From the NCBI GenBank assembly GCA_903911925.1, contig CAIWFH010000065.1, positions 1-64,000 on the forward strand: DNA of 64,000 nucleotides. The letters are read 5' to 3'. The stretch is from an uncultured Acidobacteriaceae bacterium (GTDB lineage: Bacteria > Acidobacteriota > Terriglobia > Terriglobales > Acidobacteriaceae). Each line of letters begins with the position of its first letter. The stretch's first letter is position 1. Made by a program: the position numbers and the translations under genes. The notes under the pieces are model-generated. The model made no database searches. It was not told where the DNA came from and was given only the letters and a program-made list of their open reading frames with translations. Shown in pieces: positions 40,137 to 49,173 of this stretch.

Positions 40137-42182
40137 CTATTGCACGTTCGTCACTTGTCCGGCTACGAAAGTGACCATCATGCCGTTGTAGTTGTAAATC
40201 ACCCGGTTTCCCAGGTTCGCCTTGTTGGTTGGCTGACCAAGGATCGACTCCACCTCGGCCATCGATTGGCCAAGGCTGATGGTCGGAACAGTATCGGCCC
40301 CTCCGCTCTGTTGAGACGCCTCGGAGACCACCTCGCTCTGAGACTGCTCGGCCTGCTGCGCCTCTTGTTGCAGTTCGTCTGCGATGTTTGGATCAGCGGG
40401 AGGCGCAACACTAGCGTATCCAGCCGCCGCTGCCTCTCCAGAAGCCGGTGCCTGCGGCAGCCCGCCCTTGCCCTGGTTGGCCTTCAGTTCCTGGAGCCCT
40501 TGGTCGATGTTCGCCCGCATGTTGTTCTGCATCTCCTGCAGGTCGTTCAAGGCCACTGAGACGTTATCGCCCTTTGGACATTCCTGCCCGCCTTTGCTTG
40601 CCAGCACCACCACATCAGCTGTCGGCGAATCGGGAGGAGGTGCGGAATTGATTGAAAGCGCATCGCCATCGCTCAAAGTGCACTCGGTTCCCGACGCATC
40701 CACAACATCCAAAGCGTTGCTGACCACAAATACATGGGCATGCCCGCGGGCCACGTCGTTCATCATCCTTGCAATTCCGGTCGAGCCAGGATCAATCACT
40801 TGCTGTTGGGCGTTCTGCTGCGCTTCCTCGTTCTCCAGCGCAAGTTGATTCCTCACCTCGTCGGCGATCATCTGTTTTACTTCTGGCGTAAGCGGCGCCG
40901 CGCCCATCGATGCGTTGCCGTCAACCTCGCCAGCTTCCTGATGCGCCGTGAATGCTGCCTGCAAACTCGACGAGATCAGGTAATCCGTCAGCCAGAAGGC
41001 GGCCGAAGGATACGTCGGATAGGGGTTGAAGTAATAGCCGTAGTACCCATACCAGGGATGGCTCATCCAGCCCCAGTGATAGCGGACCGGCGAAAGCCAC
41101 GGATTGGATGCCCAGCCATAGTAGGCCCGGCCGTAGTACCGCGATGGCGCGTAGATATGCATATCCACGCCATGGTAGTGGTACCCACGATAGAAGTTAT
41201 CGTACGAGTGACCATGATAAGAGTAGGTTCGACGGTCGTAGTTCTGGCCATGGAAGTTATAAGGACGTTGAACGTATCCCGCCCGTCCCTTCTGATAGAC
41301 AACCGTGCTGTGATCCGGACGCGAAACTACAACTGTGCGCCCCCCGTTTAAGCCGTGGTGGATGTCCATGCCGCGCTTTGTATCGTGCACGTCGCTCACT
41401 CCGCCGTTGGGGCGGGTGCGAATCGCGTTGCCGTTTTGTAGAGTGTGCTCACGGCTGCCCCTCGACGGAAGGGTCCCAATTACCGGATTGTGGGTCGTGT
41501 TCGGATGTCCGTCGTTGAAGTTGGCCTGATGAGAACCGGCGCCATTGGGGCCGTTCGGGCCTCCATTGTGCCCGCCGGCGTTGAATCCCCCCGGCGTTTG
41601 CGGACCGCTGGTCGGCCCATGTGTTGCTGCCCCGCCGGTATTCAATCCACCTGGCGTGTGCGTGCCGGTCGTCGGCCCATGCGTCGCTGCCCCGCCGGCA
41701 TTGAATCCGCCCGGCGTCTGCGAGCCGGTTGTCAGCCCATGTGTCGCTGCCCCGCCGGCATTGAATCCGCCCGGCGTCTGCGAACCGGTCGTCGGTCCAT
41801 GCGTCGCTGCCCCGCCGGCGTTGATTCCGCCCGGCGTCTGCGAACCGGTTGTCGGCCCATGTGAGCCAGCCCCGCCGGTATTGAATCCACCCGGAGTGTG
41901 AATGCCGCCCGGTGTTGCGCCGGGAGTGTTCCTCATTTGGGTTGGCGCGGGGGTTGGGGGCCTCGATATAGGCGTCGAGGGTCGCGATGCTGGCGCCGCC
42001 GGACGGGGTGCGGGGGCGGGAGCGGCAGGACGCGCTGCAGGAGCTGAATGGGTGGCCGGTGCCGCCGGTCTCTGATTCTTGTTGTCGCTTGCGTTCGCCC
42101 GGCTGATTATAAGCAAAAGCCCGGCAAGCATGAGAGCGTAGGAGCCAAACTTCACAGCCCTGAAAAGAAATGTCGTCTTCAT
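40137..42182 (-). CDS. Secreted repeat-rich protein with SmpA/OmlA-like end
   Basis: This 681-residue protein has a signal peptide (MKTTFLFRAVKFGSYALMLA), an Ala/Pro-rich stretch (about 35-90), five to six 20-residue repeats of the type TPGGFNAGGAATHGPTTGSQ (about 95-204), a Tyr/His-rich region (YGYYFNPYPTYPS near 375), and a C-terminal segment ISLGQSMAEVESILGQPTNK, which resembles the SmpA/OmlA fold. It appears to be an extracytoplasmic surface or envelope protein. AGAGGG precedes the ATG at 42182. I do not recognise a family for the whole. Confidence 0.8.
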   Translation of the reverse strand: MKTTFLFRAVKFGSYALMLAGLLLIISRANASDNKNQRPAAPATHSAPAARPAAPAPAPRPAAPASRPSTPISRPPTPAPTQMRNTPGATPGGIHTPGGFNTGGAGSHGPTTGSQTPGGINAGGAATHGPTTGSQTPGGFNAGGAATHGLTTGSQTPGGFNAGGAATHGPTTGTHTPGGLNTGGAATHGPTSGPQTPGGFNAGGHNGGPNGPNGAGSHQANFNDGHPNTTHNPVIGTLPSRGSREHTLQNGNAIRTRPNGGVSDVHDTKRGMDIHHGLNGGRTVVVSRPDHSTVVYQKGRAGYVQRPYNFHGQNYDRRTYSYHGHSYDNFYRGYHYHGVDMHIYAPSRYYGRAYYGWASNPWLSPVRYHWGWMSHPWYGYYGYYFNPYPTYPSAAFWLTDYLISSSLQAAFTAHQEAGEVDGNASMGAAPLTPEVKQMIADEVRNQLALENEEAQQNAQQQVIDPGSTGIARMMNDVARGHAHVFVVSNALDVVDASGTECTLSDGDALSINSAPPPDSPTADVVVLASKGGQECPKGDNVSVALNDLQEMQNNMRANIDQGLQELKANQGKGGLPQAPASGEAAAAGYASVAPPADPNIADELQQEAQQAEQSQSEVVSEASQQSGGADTVPTISLGQSMAEVESILGQPTNKANLGNRVIYNYNGMMVTFVAGQVTNVQ
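41571..41900. repeat. 60-bp tandem repeats in coding sequence
   Basis: Five full units and a partial one, each 60 bp, encode 20-residue TPGG...GSQ repeats. Units differ by a few bases, many of them silent, which indicates selection on the peptide as well as duplication. Confidence 0.9.
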
Positions 42183-42335
42183 CGAACCCTCTTTCTTCGA
42201 ATCCTTGTGAGCCGGGAGTGATATCCATTTCCCGGGCTCATCTTTAACGGGTACTTTCAACATCTTATGATTCCAGACCCATGTATCGGAAAAATGTTGT
42301 CCTCCGGTCAAGGCGAATACAGTAGAAAGTGAACT

Positions 42336-42959
42336 ATGTACACCCCAAAGTTCAACCAGGTTGCCGACCGTTCCGTCCTTATCGAGGCCATGCGAGCCTA
42401 TTCATTCGCCCTTCTAATCGGCTCCGACGCGCCCCCTGACGCTGCCCGGTCGCTTGCCGCCACTCACCTTCCCCTGGTGGTGAAAGACGAGGGCCTTCAC
42501 GGCCTGCTTGAGGGCCACTTTGCCAAGGCGAACCCCCAATGGAAGACTCTGGCTGGACGCGAAACGCTGGTTGTCTTTCCCGGCCCCCACACCTACGTTT
42601 CGCCCGCCCTCTACGTCGACCCGCTTTCCGTCCCCACCTGGAACTACATCGCCGTCCATGCCTATGGAACCCTCGAACTGATCGAAGACGAAGCCGGCAA
42701 GGACGCCATTCTGGCTGGCCTGATCGCGACCCACGAGCCAGGCTATCAGGAAAAGTGGCGCGGTGTGCCCGAAGCATTCCGTCGATCGATGCTGGCCGGC
42801 ATTGTCGGTTTCCGCTTGCCCATCGGCCGCATTGAAGGCAAGTTCAAAATCAGCCAGAACCGCGCCGAAGGCGAACGCCGCAATGTGTATGCCGCTCACG
42901 CCGCCGGTACCCCGGATCAGCAGGAACTCGCTGCCTGGATGGCGCGCCTCATTCCCTGA
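42336..42959 (+). CDS. FMN-binding PaiB-family protein
   Basis: This 207-residue protein matches the PaiB/FMN-binding negative regulator family: MYTPKFNQVADRSVLIEAMR, THLPLVVKDEGLHGLLEGHFAKAN, VFPGPHTYVSPALY, VPTWNYIAVHAYG and a C-terminal IVGFRLPIGRIEGKFKISQNR. PaiB members bind FMN and some affect sporulation or protease expression; the role here is unknown. It stands alone before the GH116 gene. Confidence 0.9.
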   Translation: MYTPKFNQVADRSVLIEAMRAYSFALLIGSDAPPDAARSLAATHLPLVVKDEGLHGLLEGHFAKANPQWKTLAGRETLVVFPGPHTYVSPALYVDPLSVPTWNYIAVHAYGTLELIEDEAGKDAILAGLIATHEPGYQEKWRGVPEAFRRSMLAGIVGFRLPIGRIEGKFKISQNRAEGERRNVYAAHAAGTPDQQELAAWMARLIP

Positions 42960-43038
42960 TTGCCCGGCAGGCTTCCAGATTTCTTGACAGCAGTTCTCCT
43001 CATCCCGTCTACTGGACGGCTTACGCGAGGAGGCATAC

Positions 43039-45747
43039 TTGAAGAACGGAACTTCCCGACGGGACTTTGTCAAAGCGGCTGTTGCCGCCTCACTTGCCGG
43101 GGTCGCCGCACCGACGAACGCAGTTGGCGCCAGCCCCAATCCGACCGACCCTGTCCACAAAAGCGCGCCCGTTACGCACGAGGCGGATGCAACAGCCGGC
43201 ATTGAGTTTCCCCGCGTTCATACCGGCCGCCAATTGGCCCGCATCTCCTGCCCCCTGGGAGGCATCGGCACGGGAGGCATCGGCCTGGGCGGGCGCGGCA
43301 ATCTGCAGGATTGGCAGATTTTCAATCGCCCGGATATCGGCAACGCTCTCGAATATGCCTTTCCCAGCCTGTGGGTCAAAACGGCCGGTAAGGCTCCCTA
43401 CGCCGTCGTCCTCGAGCGGCGCCTGCTGCCCCCTTACGATTTGCAACAGGAAGGGCTGGGCTCGGCCAACGTCCCCGGATTACCGAGGCTGGCCGAGGCA
43501 AAGTTTTTTGGCTCCTTCCCTCTCTCGCGCATCGAGTTCGAAGATGCCGAGTGCCCCGTTTCCGTCTCGCTTGAGGTGTTCTCGCCCTTTCAGCCGCTCG
43601 ATGCCGATGCTTCAGGCCTGCCCACCGCCATCCTTGCCTACGAAATCCGCAACCCCGGTCAAGCCGCCGCCGAGGCCGCAGTGGCCTGGTCCATCTCCAA
43701 CCCTGTCGGCTGGTCCGGCAAGCGGATAAACGATCCCCGCAAGGCCACTGGCATCGAAGGCCTCTTCATGACCGACCCCTCGCTCGCCCCCGATGACCCC
43801 ATGCAAGGATCGTTCGTGCTGGCGGCTCTGCCCAGCCATGGCGCCACCGTTGAAGTCCTTCCTGCATGGCGTGGCGGTAGCGGTTGGCGCGTCGGGCCAG
43901 AGCACTTCTGGTTCGATAGTTTCGCCTCGACCGGTCGCCTCGGCTCCGCGCAGGAGCCGTCATCGCCCGTCGGCTCGGTTGCCATCCGCCACACCATCCC
44001 CGCCGGCGGCGTCCGCACCTTCCGCTTTCTGCTCGCCTGGCATTTTCCCAATCGAACTCCGGAAAGATGCGGATGGGATGCGCCAAAGGGCATGGAGAAA
44101 TCGCTCATCGGCAACTACTACTGCACCCGGTTCAAGGATGCGTGGGCGGTTGCCGAACACGTCTCCGCCAACTTGCCGGGCTTGGAGCATAGGACGCGCG
44201 AGTTTGTTTCCGCGTTGAAGCAAGCCACATTGCCCGCTGCGGTGAAGGATGCAGCCAGCGCCAATCTGAGCACGCTCGTATCCAACACCAGCATTCGCAT
44301 TGCCGACGGAAGCTTCCACGGCTTTGAGGGCTGCGGCGACAAGGGCGGCCTCGGCTTTGGCACTTGCTCCCATGTATGGAACTACGAAGTTGCGACTCAA
44401 TTTCTTTTCCCGTCCTTGGCCCGTTCCATGCGCGAAACCAACTTCGGCTATGCCACCGACGATGAGGGCCACATGGACTTCCGGCACAAGCTGCCGCTGG
44501 GCTTCGAGCACTGGGGAGCGGCCGCGGCCGACGGCCAGATGGGACAGATCGTCAAGCTTTACTTCGATTGGGTCTCGCTTGGCGACGACGCTTGGCTCCG
44601 CCGCCAGTGGCCCGGCGCCAAGCGGGCCCTGGCTTATGCCTGGCGACCCAGCGGCTGGGACGAGCGCAAATCCGGCGTCATGGACGGCGTCCAGCACAAC
44701 ACCAACGACATCGAGTTCTACGGCCCCAACTCCATGTGCAGCACCTGGTACCTTGCCGCCCTGCGCGCCATGGCCCGCATGGCCAATGCCATGGGCGATT
44801 CAGAACTGGCCCGCGACTGCGACCGTATTGCCGACCAAGGCAGCCGCTGGATCGACGAAAATCTCTTCAACGGCGAGTTCTACATCCAGAAGATCCGTGG
44901 CGTCCCGAAGGAGAAAATCGCCACCGGCCTCATCGAGGGCATGGGCGCCACAGACACCATGCATCCCGCGTTCCAGTTGGGCGACGGCTGTTTCGCCGAT
45001 CAACTCATCGGCCAGCAAATGGCCACCGTCAGCGGCCTCGGAGAATTGCTTGACCCCGCCCACATCCGCAAGGCTCTCCAATCCATCTACCGCTACAACT
45101 ACAGGCGCCGCCTCGCCCATCACGCCAGCGCGCAGCGCGTTTATGCCCTCAACGGCGAAGCCGCTGTCATCAACTGCGATTACTCAAAAGGCACCAGGCC
45201 TGAGATTCCCATGCCCTATTACGCTGAGAACTGGACCGGCCTTGAGCACTCCGTCGCCGCCCTCATGATCTCGCATGGCATGGCCGCCGAAGGCATCGAG
45301 TTCATCAACAACGTCCGCCTCCGCTACGACGGCGAAAAGGCCAACCCCTACGACGAAACCGAGTACGGACGCCACTATGCCCGCGCCATGGCCAGTTGGG
45401 CCGCCATTCCCATGCTCTCCGGCTTCCATTACAACGCCCGAACCCATCGGATGGAACTGGCTCCCCAACTCACTCCCGGGAACTTCCGTAGCTTCTGGTC
45501 CACTCCCAGCGGGTGGGGCAGTTTCGAGCTGTCTTCCGGCTCACTCGCAGTTTCAGTCGTCGCCGGTTCCGTATCCCTCAAAGAACTGCTTGTCGCCCCA
45601 TTCCCACTTTCCGCCAAGTTGCGCGTCACCAACGGAAATGCGGAAGTCCCTCACGCAGTTTCGCCGCACGGAAGCGGCGCGATGGTCGAGTTTTCTTCAG
45701 CGGTAACGGTCAATTCCGACAATCCATTACTGATCAAGCGTTTGTGA
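43039..45747 (+). CDS. Tat-exported GH116-family glycoside hydrolase
   Basis: This 902-residue protein starts with a twin-arginine signal (SRRDFVKAAVAASLAG). The GH116 N-terminal beta-sandwich has GGIGTGGIGLGGRGNLQDWQ. The alpha-toroid has GMMDGVQHNTND-type residues near 550 (MDGVQHNTNDIEFYGPN) with the likely nucleophile Glu, and CDYSKGTRPE plus PYYAENWTGLEH later. The family includes beta-glucosidases, beta-xylosidases and glucosylceramidases; the substrate cannot be fixed from sequence. The start is TTG 43039, five bases after GAGGAGG. Tat export suggests folding before secretion. Confidence 0.9.
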   Translation: MKNGTSRRDFVKAAVAASLAGVAAPTNAVGASPNPTDPVHKSAPVTHEADATAGIEFPRVHTGRQLARISCPLGGIGTGGIGLGGRGNLQDWQIFNRPDIGNALEYAFPSLWVKTAGKAPYAVVLERRLLPPYDLQQEGLGSANVPGLPRLAEAKFFGSFPLSRIEFEDAECPVSVSLEVFSPFQPLDADASGLPTAILAYEIRNPGQAAAEAAVAWSISNPVGWSGKRINDPRKATGIEGLFMTDPSLAPDDPMQGSFVLAALPSHGATVEVLPAWRGGSGWRVGPEHFWFDSFASTGRLGSAQEPSSPVGSVAIRHTIPAGGVRTFRFLLAWHFPNRTPERCGWDAPKGMEKSLIGNYYCTRFKDAWAVAEHVSANLPGLEHRTREFVSALKQATLPAAVKDAASANLSTLVSNTSIRIADGSFHGFEGCGDKGGLGFGTCSHVWNYEVATQFLFPSLARSMRETNFGYATDDEGHMDFRHKLPLGFEHWGAAAADGQMGQIVKLYFDWVSLGDDAWLRRQWPGAKRALAYAWRPSGWDERKSGVMDGVQHNTNDIEFYGPNSMCSTWYLAALRAMARMANAMGDSELARDCDRIADQGSRWIDENLFNGEFYIQKIRGVPKEKIATGLIEGMGATDTMHPAFQLGDGCFADQLIGQQMATVSGLGELLDPAHIRKALQSIYRYNYRRRLAHHASAQRVYALNGEAAVINCDYSKGTRPEIPMPYYAENWTGLEHSVAALMISHGMAAEGIEFINNVRLRYDGEKANPYDETEYGRHYARAMASWAAIPMLSGFHYNARTHRMELAPQLTPGNFRSFWSTPSGWGSFELSSGSLAVSVVAGSVSLKELLVAPFPLSAKLRVTNGNAEVPHAVSPHGSGAMVEFSSAVTVNSDNPLLIKRL

Positions 45748-45799
45748 CCATCGTTTCGTCGGTAACTCAGCTTCTTCTTCCATGAGGTAAGTTCTCAAA

Positions 45800-46360
45800 A
45801 TGCGTAAATCCCTCGCCGCTCTCACTCTCGCCTTTGCAGCGTCGGCCCTCCTTGCCGCTCCGCCCCCAACACCCAACGCCTGGCGGGCAAAGATCGCTGC
45901 AACCCTTCCTCTTCTCGGCCACCGCAACTGGATTCTCATCGTCGATTCCGCTTATCCGCTCCAGGCCTCCCCCGGCGTCGACACGGTTGACACCAACGCC
46001 GACCAGTTGGAAGTCGTGCGCTACGTCCTGGGAGCCATCGGCAATTCAATCCATGTCCGCCCCGACATCTTCATGGATGCCGAACTGCCCTTTGTTCCCG
46101 ACCAGGACGCGCCCGGAGCCTCTCGCTATCGCGCCGAGATCGGCGATCTTCTCCGCTCCTACTCGATTCAGTCCTTGCCGCACGAGCAGATCATTTCCAA
46201 AGTCGATGAGAGCAGCAAACTCTTCCACGTTCTGGTCCTCAAAACCAATATGGCCGTCCCCTACACCTCTGTCTTCATTCGCCTCAACTGCAAATACTGG
46301 GGCGACGACGCAGAAAAACGCATGCGTGCGAAGATGAGCGCCGCAATTGTGAGCCATTGA
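45800..46360 (+). CDS. Exported RbsD/FucU-like protein
   Basis: This 186-residue protein has a signal peptide (1-19). The rest resembles the RbsD/FucU sugar-mutarotase fold: LLGHRNWILIVDSAYPLQ near 37-54, VDTNADQLEVVRYVLGAI, and an end with VLKTNMAVPYTSVFIRLNCKYW. RbsD-type enzymes convert sugar anomers. An exported copy next to an exported GH116 enzyme (52 bp gap) may handle the released sugars, which is inference. Confidence 0.72.
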   Translation: MRKSLAALTLAFAASALLAAPPPTPNAWRAKIAATLPLLGHRNWILIVDSAYPLQASPGVDTVDTNADQLEVVRYVLGAIGNSIHVRPDIFMDAELPFVPDQDAPGASRYRAEIGDLLRSYSIQSLPHEQIISKVDESSKLFHVLVLKTNMAVPYTSVFIRLNCKYWGDDAEKRMRAKMSAAIVSH

Positions 46361-46402
46361 TCGCGCGGTGAATTGCATCTCGTCCCGTAACCCCGGCACC
46401 TT

Positions 46403-46411
46403 TGATATACT
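46403..46411 (+). promoter_or_regulatory. Extended -10 of the tRNA-Leu promoter
   Basis: TGA-TATACT matches an extended -10 (TGnTATAAT). It lies 16 bp before the tRNA. No clear -35 is present at 17 bp. Confidence 0.5.
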
Positions 46412-46427
46412 CAGTAGGTTCACCCCT

Positions 46428-46514
46428 GCGGAGGTGGCGAAATTGGCAGACGCACTAGCTTGAGGTGCTAGCGCCCGAAAGGGCATAGGGGTTCAAGTCC
46501 CCTTCTCCGCACCA
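46428..46514 (+). tRNA. tRNA-Leu (GAG)
   Basis: This is an 87-nt class II tRNA. The acceptor GCGGAGG pairs with TCTCCGC. The anticodon stem CTAGC/GCTAG holds the loop TTGAGGT with anticodon GAG. The long variable arm is GCCCGAAAGGGC, and the T-arm has GGTTCAAGTCC. The discriminator A and CCA are encoded. Confidence 0.96.
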
Positions 46515-46567
46515 AAGATTCTCCTCTTCCGGGCCAACCGGGCGAGGCCTGGAAAGCAGCTTACACA

Positions 46568-46879
46568 ATGAACATCCTTCTCTACTTCGTCGTTGTCCTG
46601 CACGTGATCGTTTGCCTCTTCCTGGTCGGAGTCGTCCTGCTACAGCAGGGCCGTTCCGCCGATCTGGCAGGCGCCTTTGGCGGCCAGGGCTCGCAGACAG
46701 CCTTCGGCCCCCGCGCCGCAGCCAACGTGCTCACCCGGCTCACCACCTGGTCGGCCGTGATCTTCATGATCACTTCGATTAGCCTGACCGTTCTCTATGT
46801 GCGCTCCACCGGCTCGCATTCCGTGCTTGAGAATGCCAAGCCCGCACCAGCTTCAGCGCCCGCCAAGTCTGGCAAGTAG
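46568..46879 (+). CDS. secG: Preprotein translocase subunit SecG
   Basis: This 103-residue protein has two helices and the conserved LLQQGRSADLAGAFGGQGSQTAFG loop of SecG. It belongs to the SecYEG channel in the inner membrane. The C-terminus is Ala/Pro/Lys-rich. It lies 53 bp after tRNA-Leu, a frequent bacterial order, and is followed by a strong terminator. Confidence 0.95.
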   Translation: MNILLYFVVVLHVIVCLFLVGVVLLQQGRSADLAGAFGGQGSQTAFGPRAAANVLTRLTTWSAVIFMITSISLTVLYVRSTGSHSVLENAKPAPASAPAKSGK

Positions 46880-46912
46880 TTCGCGCGGGATTGATCGCGT
46901 TCCACCATCACC

Positions 46913-46943
46913 GGCGGCAGGCTACTCGGCCTGCCGCCTTTTT
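46913..46943 (+). terminator. Rho-independent terminator after secG
   Basis: GGCGGCAGGC (46913-46922), loop tactcg, GCCTGCCGCC (46929-46938), then TTTTT. Confidence 0.93.
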
Positions 46944-47022
46944 CTGGCCCAAAACTCCCCTCAACAATCCACATTTTTTCTCTTCCGTCGAAGTTCGCGT
47001 TTGAGAAATACAGCTAACAGAT

Positions 47023-47037
47023 ATATCTTAGAGATAT
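47023..47037 (+). promoter_or_regulatory. Palindromic operator over the padR start
   Basis: ATATCT-TAG-AGATAT is a perfect 6-bp inverted repeat. It overlaps the first two bases of the padR ATG and probably the -10. It is a good candidate for PadR self-repression. Confidence 0.6.
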
Positions 47038-47632
47038 GGAACGAAGCAGAACCGCCTACGTCATCCTCGGCATCCTCGCCTTTGAAGACCACCAATCCGG
47101 TTACGACATCCGAAAAACCGTCGAATGCAGCGTCGGGTACTTCTGGGGCGAGAGCTATGGACAGATCTACCCCACCCTCAAACGCCTGGTAGCCGAAGGT
47201 CTGATCAAACCCTCCCCGCCATCCGCAACAGCTCGCACCAAGCGCCAGCTATATTGCATCACCCCCGCAGGGCGTCAGTGCCTCCAGGGGTGGCTCGCCA
47301 TGCCTTACCGCGATGACCCGCCCCGCGACGAATTTCTGTTGAAGCTCTTCTTCGGACAGGAGGCTGCCCCAGGCGTCTCCATCGCGCACCTGCGTACCTT
47401 TCAGGCCAAGAACCGGCGATGGCTTGCCACCCTGCTGGACCTTGAGAAGCTGGCCCGTGCAAACAACTCCACTCAGCCCGGCTTCCCTTTTTGGATGCTC
47501 ACCCTGAGCTTTGGCCTGGCTCAACTCCGCTCCGCAATTGACTGGAGCGAGTCTGCCCTCGCCATGCTCGCCGCCGCCGAGTCATCCGCTCCATGGCAGC
47601 TACCTGGCGCAGAAGGCTCCAGCCAAGGATGA
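47036..47632 (+). CDS. PadR-family transcriptional regulator
   Basis: This 198-residue protein has the PadR winged helix at 1-85 (TAYVILGILAFEDHQSGYDIR, GQIYPTLKRLVAEGLIKP) and a C-terminal helical Vir-like domain for dimer formation. PadR proteins usually repress their own gene and a neighbour in response to small ligands. No ribosome site is visible before the ATG, and the -10 lies just upstream, so the mRNA may be leaderless. The stop overlaps the start of the methyltransferase gene (ATGA), suggesting joint control. Confidence 0.92.
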   Translation: MERSRTAYVILGILAFEDHQSGYDIRKTVECSVGYFWGESYGQIYPTLKRLVAEGLIKPSPPSATARTKRQLYCITPAGRQCLQGWLAMPYRDDPPRDEFLLKLFFGQEAAPGVSIAHLRTFQAKNRRWLATLLDLEKLARANNSTQPGFPFWMLTLSFGLAQLRSAIDWSESALAMLAAAESSAPWQLPGAEGSSQG

Positions 47633-49164
47633 ACCACTGCTCCAGTCAGCTGAAAAAGCAGCAATCTCAACCCGCCGGAAAGAAAGGCGCCAGAATGACC
47701 ACAGAATTACGAAACCATCGTTGGCAGCAGATTCTGGCTTGGCTCCTTGCCGGCCTATTCATTCTCGGCTTTTTCTTTTCTCCAGTCGGTGCATGGACCG
47801 GCCCCATCATCGGCGTCTGGTTCGTTGGCTCACAACGGCCCTTGCGTGGATTCCTCTGGATGACAGCAATCGCCTTCATTCCCGGCCTGCTGATGCACTG
47901 GCGCAGTTTCCCGCTCACCGGCCCGACCGAGCCATTGCAGTATCTCGGCTGGATGCTGCTGGTCGCCCTGCTCGGCGTATTGCCGTTCACATTCCATCGC
48001 TTTGCCAGCCCGCACTTCTCCGGACTGCTCTCTACACTTCCTTTGCCGCTAGCCGGAACCGCTCTTCAAATCCTTGATCCACCGCAGCCCTTCGGCGCAC
48101 TCACCGGAATCGGCTTTCACCACTTTCTCGTTCTCTGGTTCGCCGCTGTCGTCGTCTGGATGTGGAACCGCGAAGCGAACTGGGCCAAGTTCGGCGCAGG
48201 CGCTGGTTTCTTCGCTGTCATCGCCATCCTTGAGGGAGATTCCTTTGCGCTCACACCGTCCTTCCTGAACGCGCTTACTCCGAATTTCGGCTCAACATTT
48301 GCCTGGACCTGCCTCGCTGGCTGCTGCGCATACCTTGTCTATGCGCTGCTTCGCCCTTTCCACTCCCAGCCGTGGGCCAGCCGACAGGAAACAGTCGCGC
48401 GCCTTCAAAGCCCCTCCACGGGCGCTCCACTGCACGTGGTCGCCGAGCAGGGCCGCGAAGCTCTCGGCTCCGCCGCCGGCGAGAGCTTCCCCATTCGCAA
48501 AGGAATCCCAGACTTCCGCGCCCCCCAGGACCTAACTGGCGACAACCTCAAATACAACCACGTGTACCAGACCATCGGCGGTTTCTACGACGACATCCAG
48601 CGCATCTTCTGCGCGCTCGCCGGTTTCGACCGCAGCGCCTACTTCCACAGCTACCTGGATCTGCTCGAAGTCAAACCCGGCGATTCCGTCCTGGAAACCT
48701 CGGTCGGCACCGGACTCAACTTCCGCTATCTTCCCGCCGGCGCCACCCTCTCCGGCCTCGACCTCTCCCCGGAAATGCTGGCCAACTGTCAGCTCAACCT
48801 GCGCCGATGGCAAATGGATGCCGACCTTTATCTCGGCAATGCCGAGAGCCTGCCCTTTGCCGACTCCAGCTTCGACGTCGTCTTTCACGTCGGCGGCATC
48901 AACTTCTTCAACGACCGCGCCAAAGCCATCCGCGAAATGATTCGCGTAGCCCGGCCCGGCAGCCTCCTGCTCATCGCCGATGAAACCGAGAAGCACGTGA
49001 AGGAAGTCTACGAAAAGTCCCCCGGCGGCCTCTGGAAGAACCGCAGAGAGCCGGTCAGCGCCCCCATCGACCTCATTCCACCGGAAATGCAGGAAGTCCG
49101 CCTCCAGCAAATGAGAAACGGCGACACCTACGCGCTCACCTTCCGCAAACCGGCACTTCTGTAA
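47629..49164 (+). CDS. Membrane protein fused to SAM methyltransferase
   Basis: This 511-residue protein has about six to seven N-terminal membrane helices (residues 35-240, for example ILAWLLAGLFILGFFFSPVG and FLVLWFAAVVVWMW). A loop follows, then a class I methyltransferase (about 330-511) with SVLETSVGTGLNFRYLP as the SAM site and SFDVVFHVGGINFF as motif II. Residues about 275-325 resemble a Trm112-like zinc-less stub (GAPLHVVAEQGREALGS). The substrate is unknown. ATG 47629 overlaps the padR stop and was chosen; ATG 47695 is also possible. Confidence 0.82.
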   Translation: MNHCSSQLKKQQSQPAGKKGARMTTELRNHRWQQILAWLLAGLFILGFFFSPVGAWTGPIIGVWFVGSQRPLRGFLWMTAIAFIPGLLMHWRSFPLTGPTEPLQYLGWMLLVALLGVLPFTFHRFASPHFSGLLSTLPLPLAGTALQILDPPQPFGALTGIGFHHFLVLWFAAVVVWMWNREANWAKFGAGAGFFAVIAILEGDSFALTPSFLNALTPNFGSTFAWTCLAGCCAYLVYALLRPFHSQPWASRQETVARLQSPSTGAPLHVVAEQGREALGSAAGESFPIRKGIPDFRAPQDLTGDNLKYNHVYQTIGGFYDDIQRIFCALAGFDRSAYFHSYLDLLEVKPGDSVLETSVGTGLNFRYLPAGATLSGLDLSPEMLANCQLNLRRWQMDADLYLGNAESLPFADSSFDVVFHVGGINFFNDRAKAIREMIRVARPGSLLLIADETEKHVKEVYEKSPGGLWKNRREPVSAPIDLIPPEMQEVRLQQMRNGDTYALTFRKPALL

Positions 49165-49173
49165 AATGAGACC

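Noticed and set aside
41571..41900. CRISPR array
   Set aside because: Units are contiguous without spacers and encode an in-frame peptide repeat.
46428..46514. tRNA-Leu as an integration site for an island
   Set aside because: No integrase and no duplicated tRNA end was seen in the window; secG follows normally.
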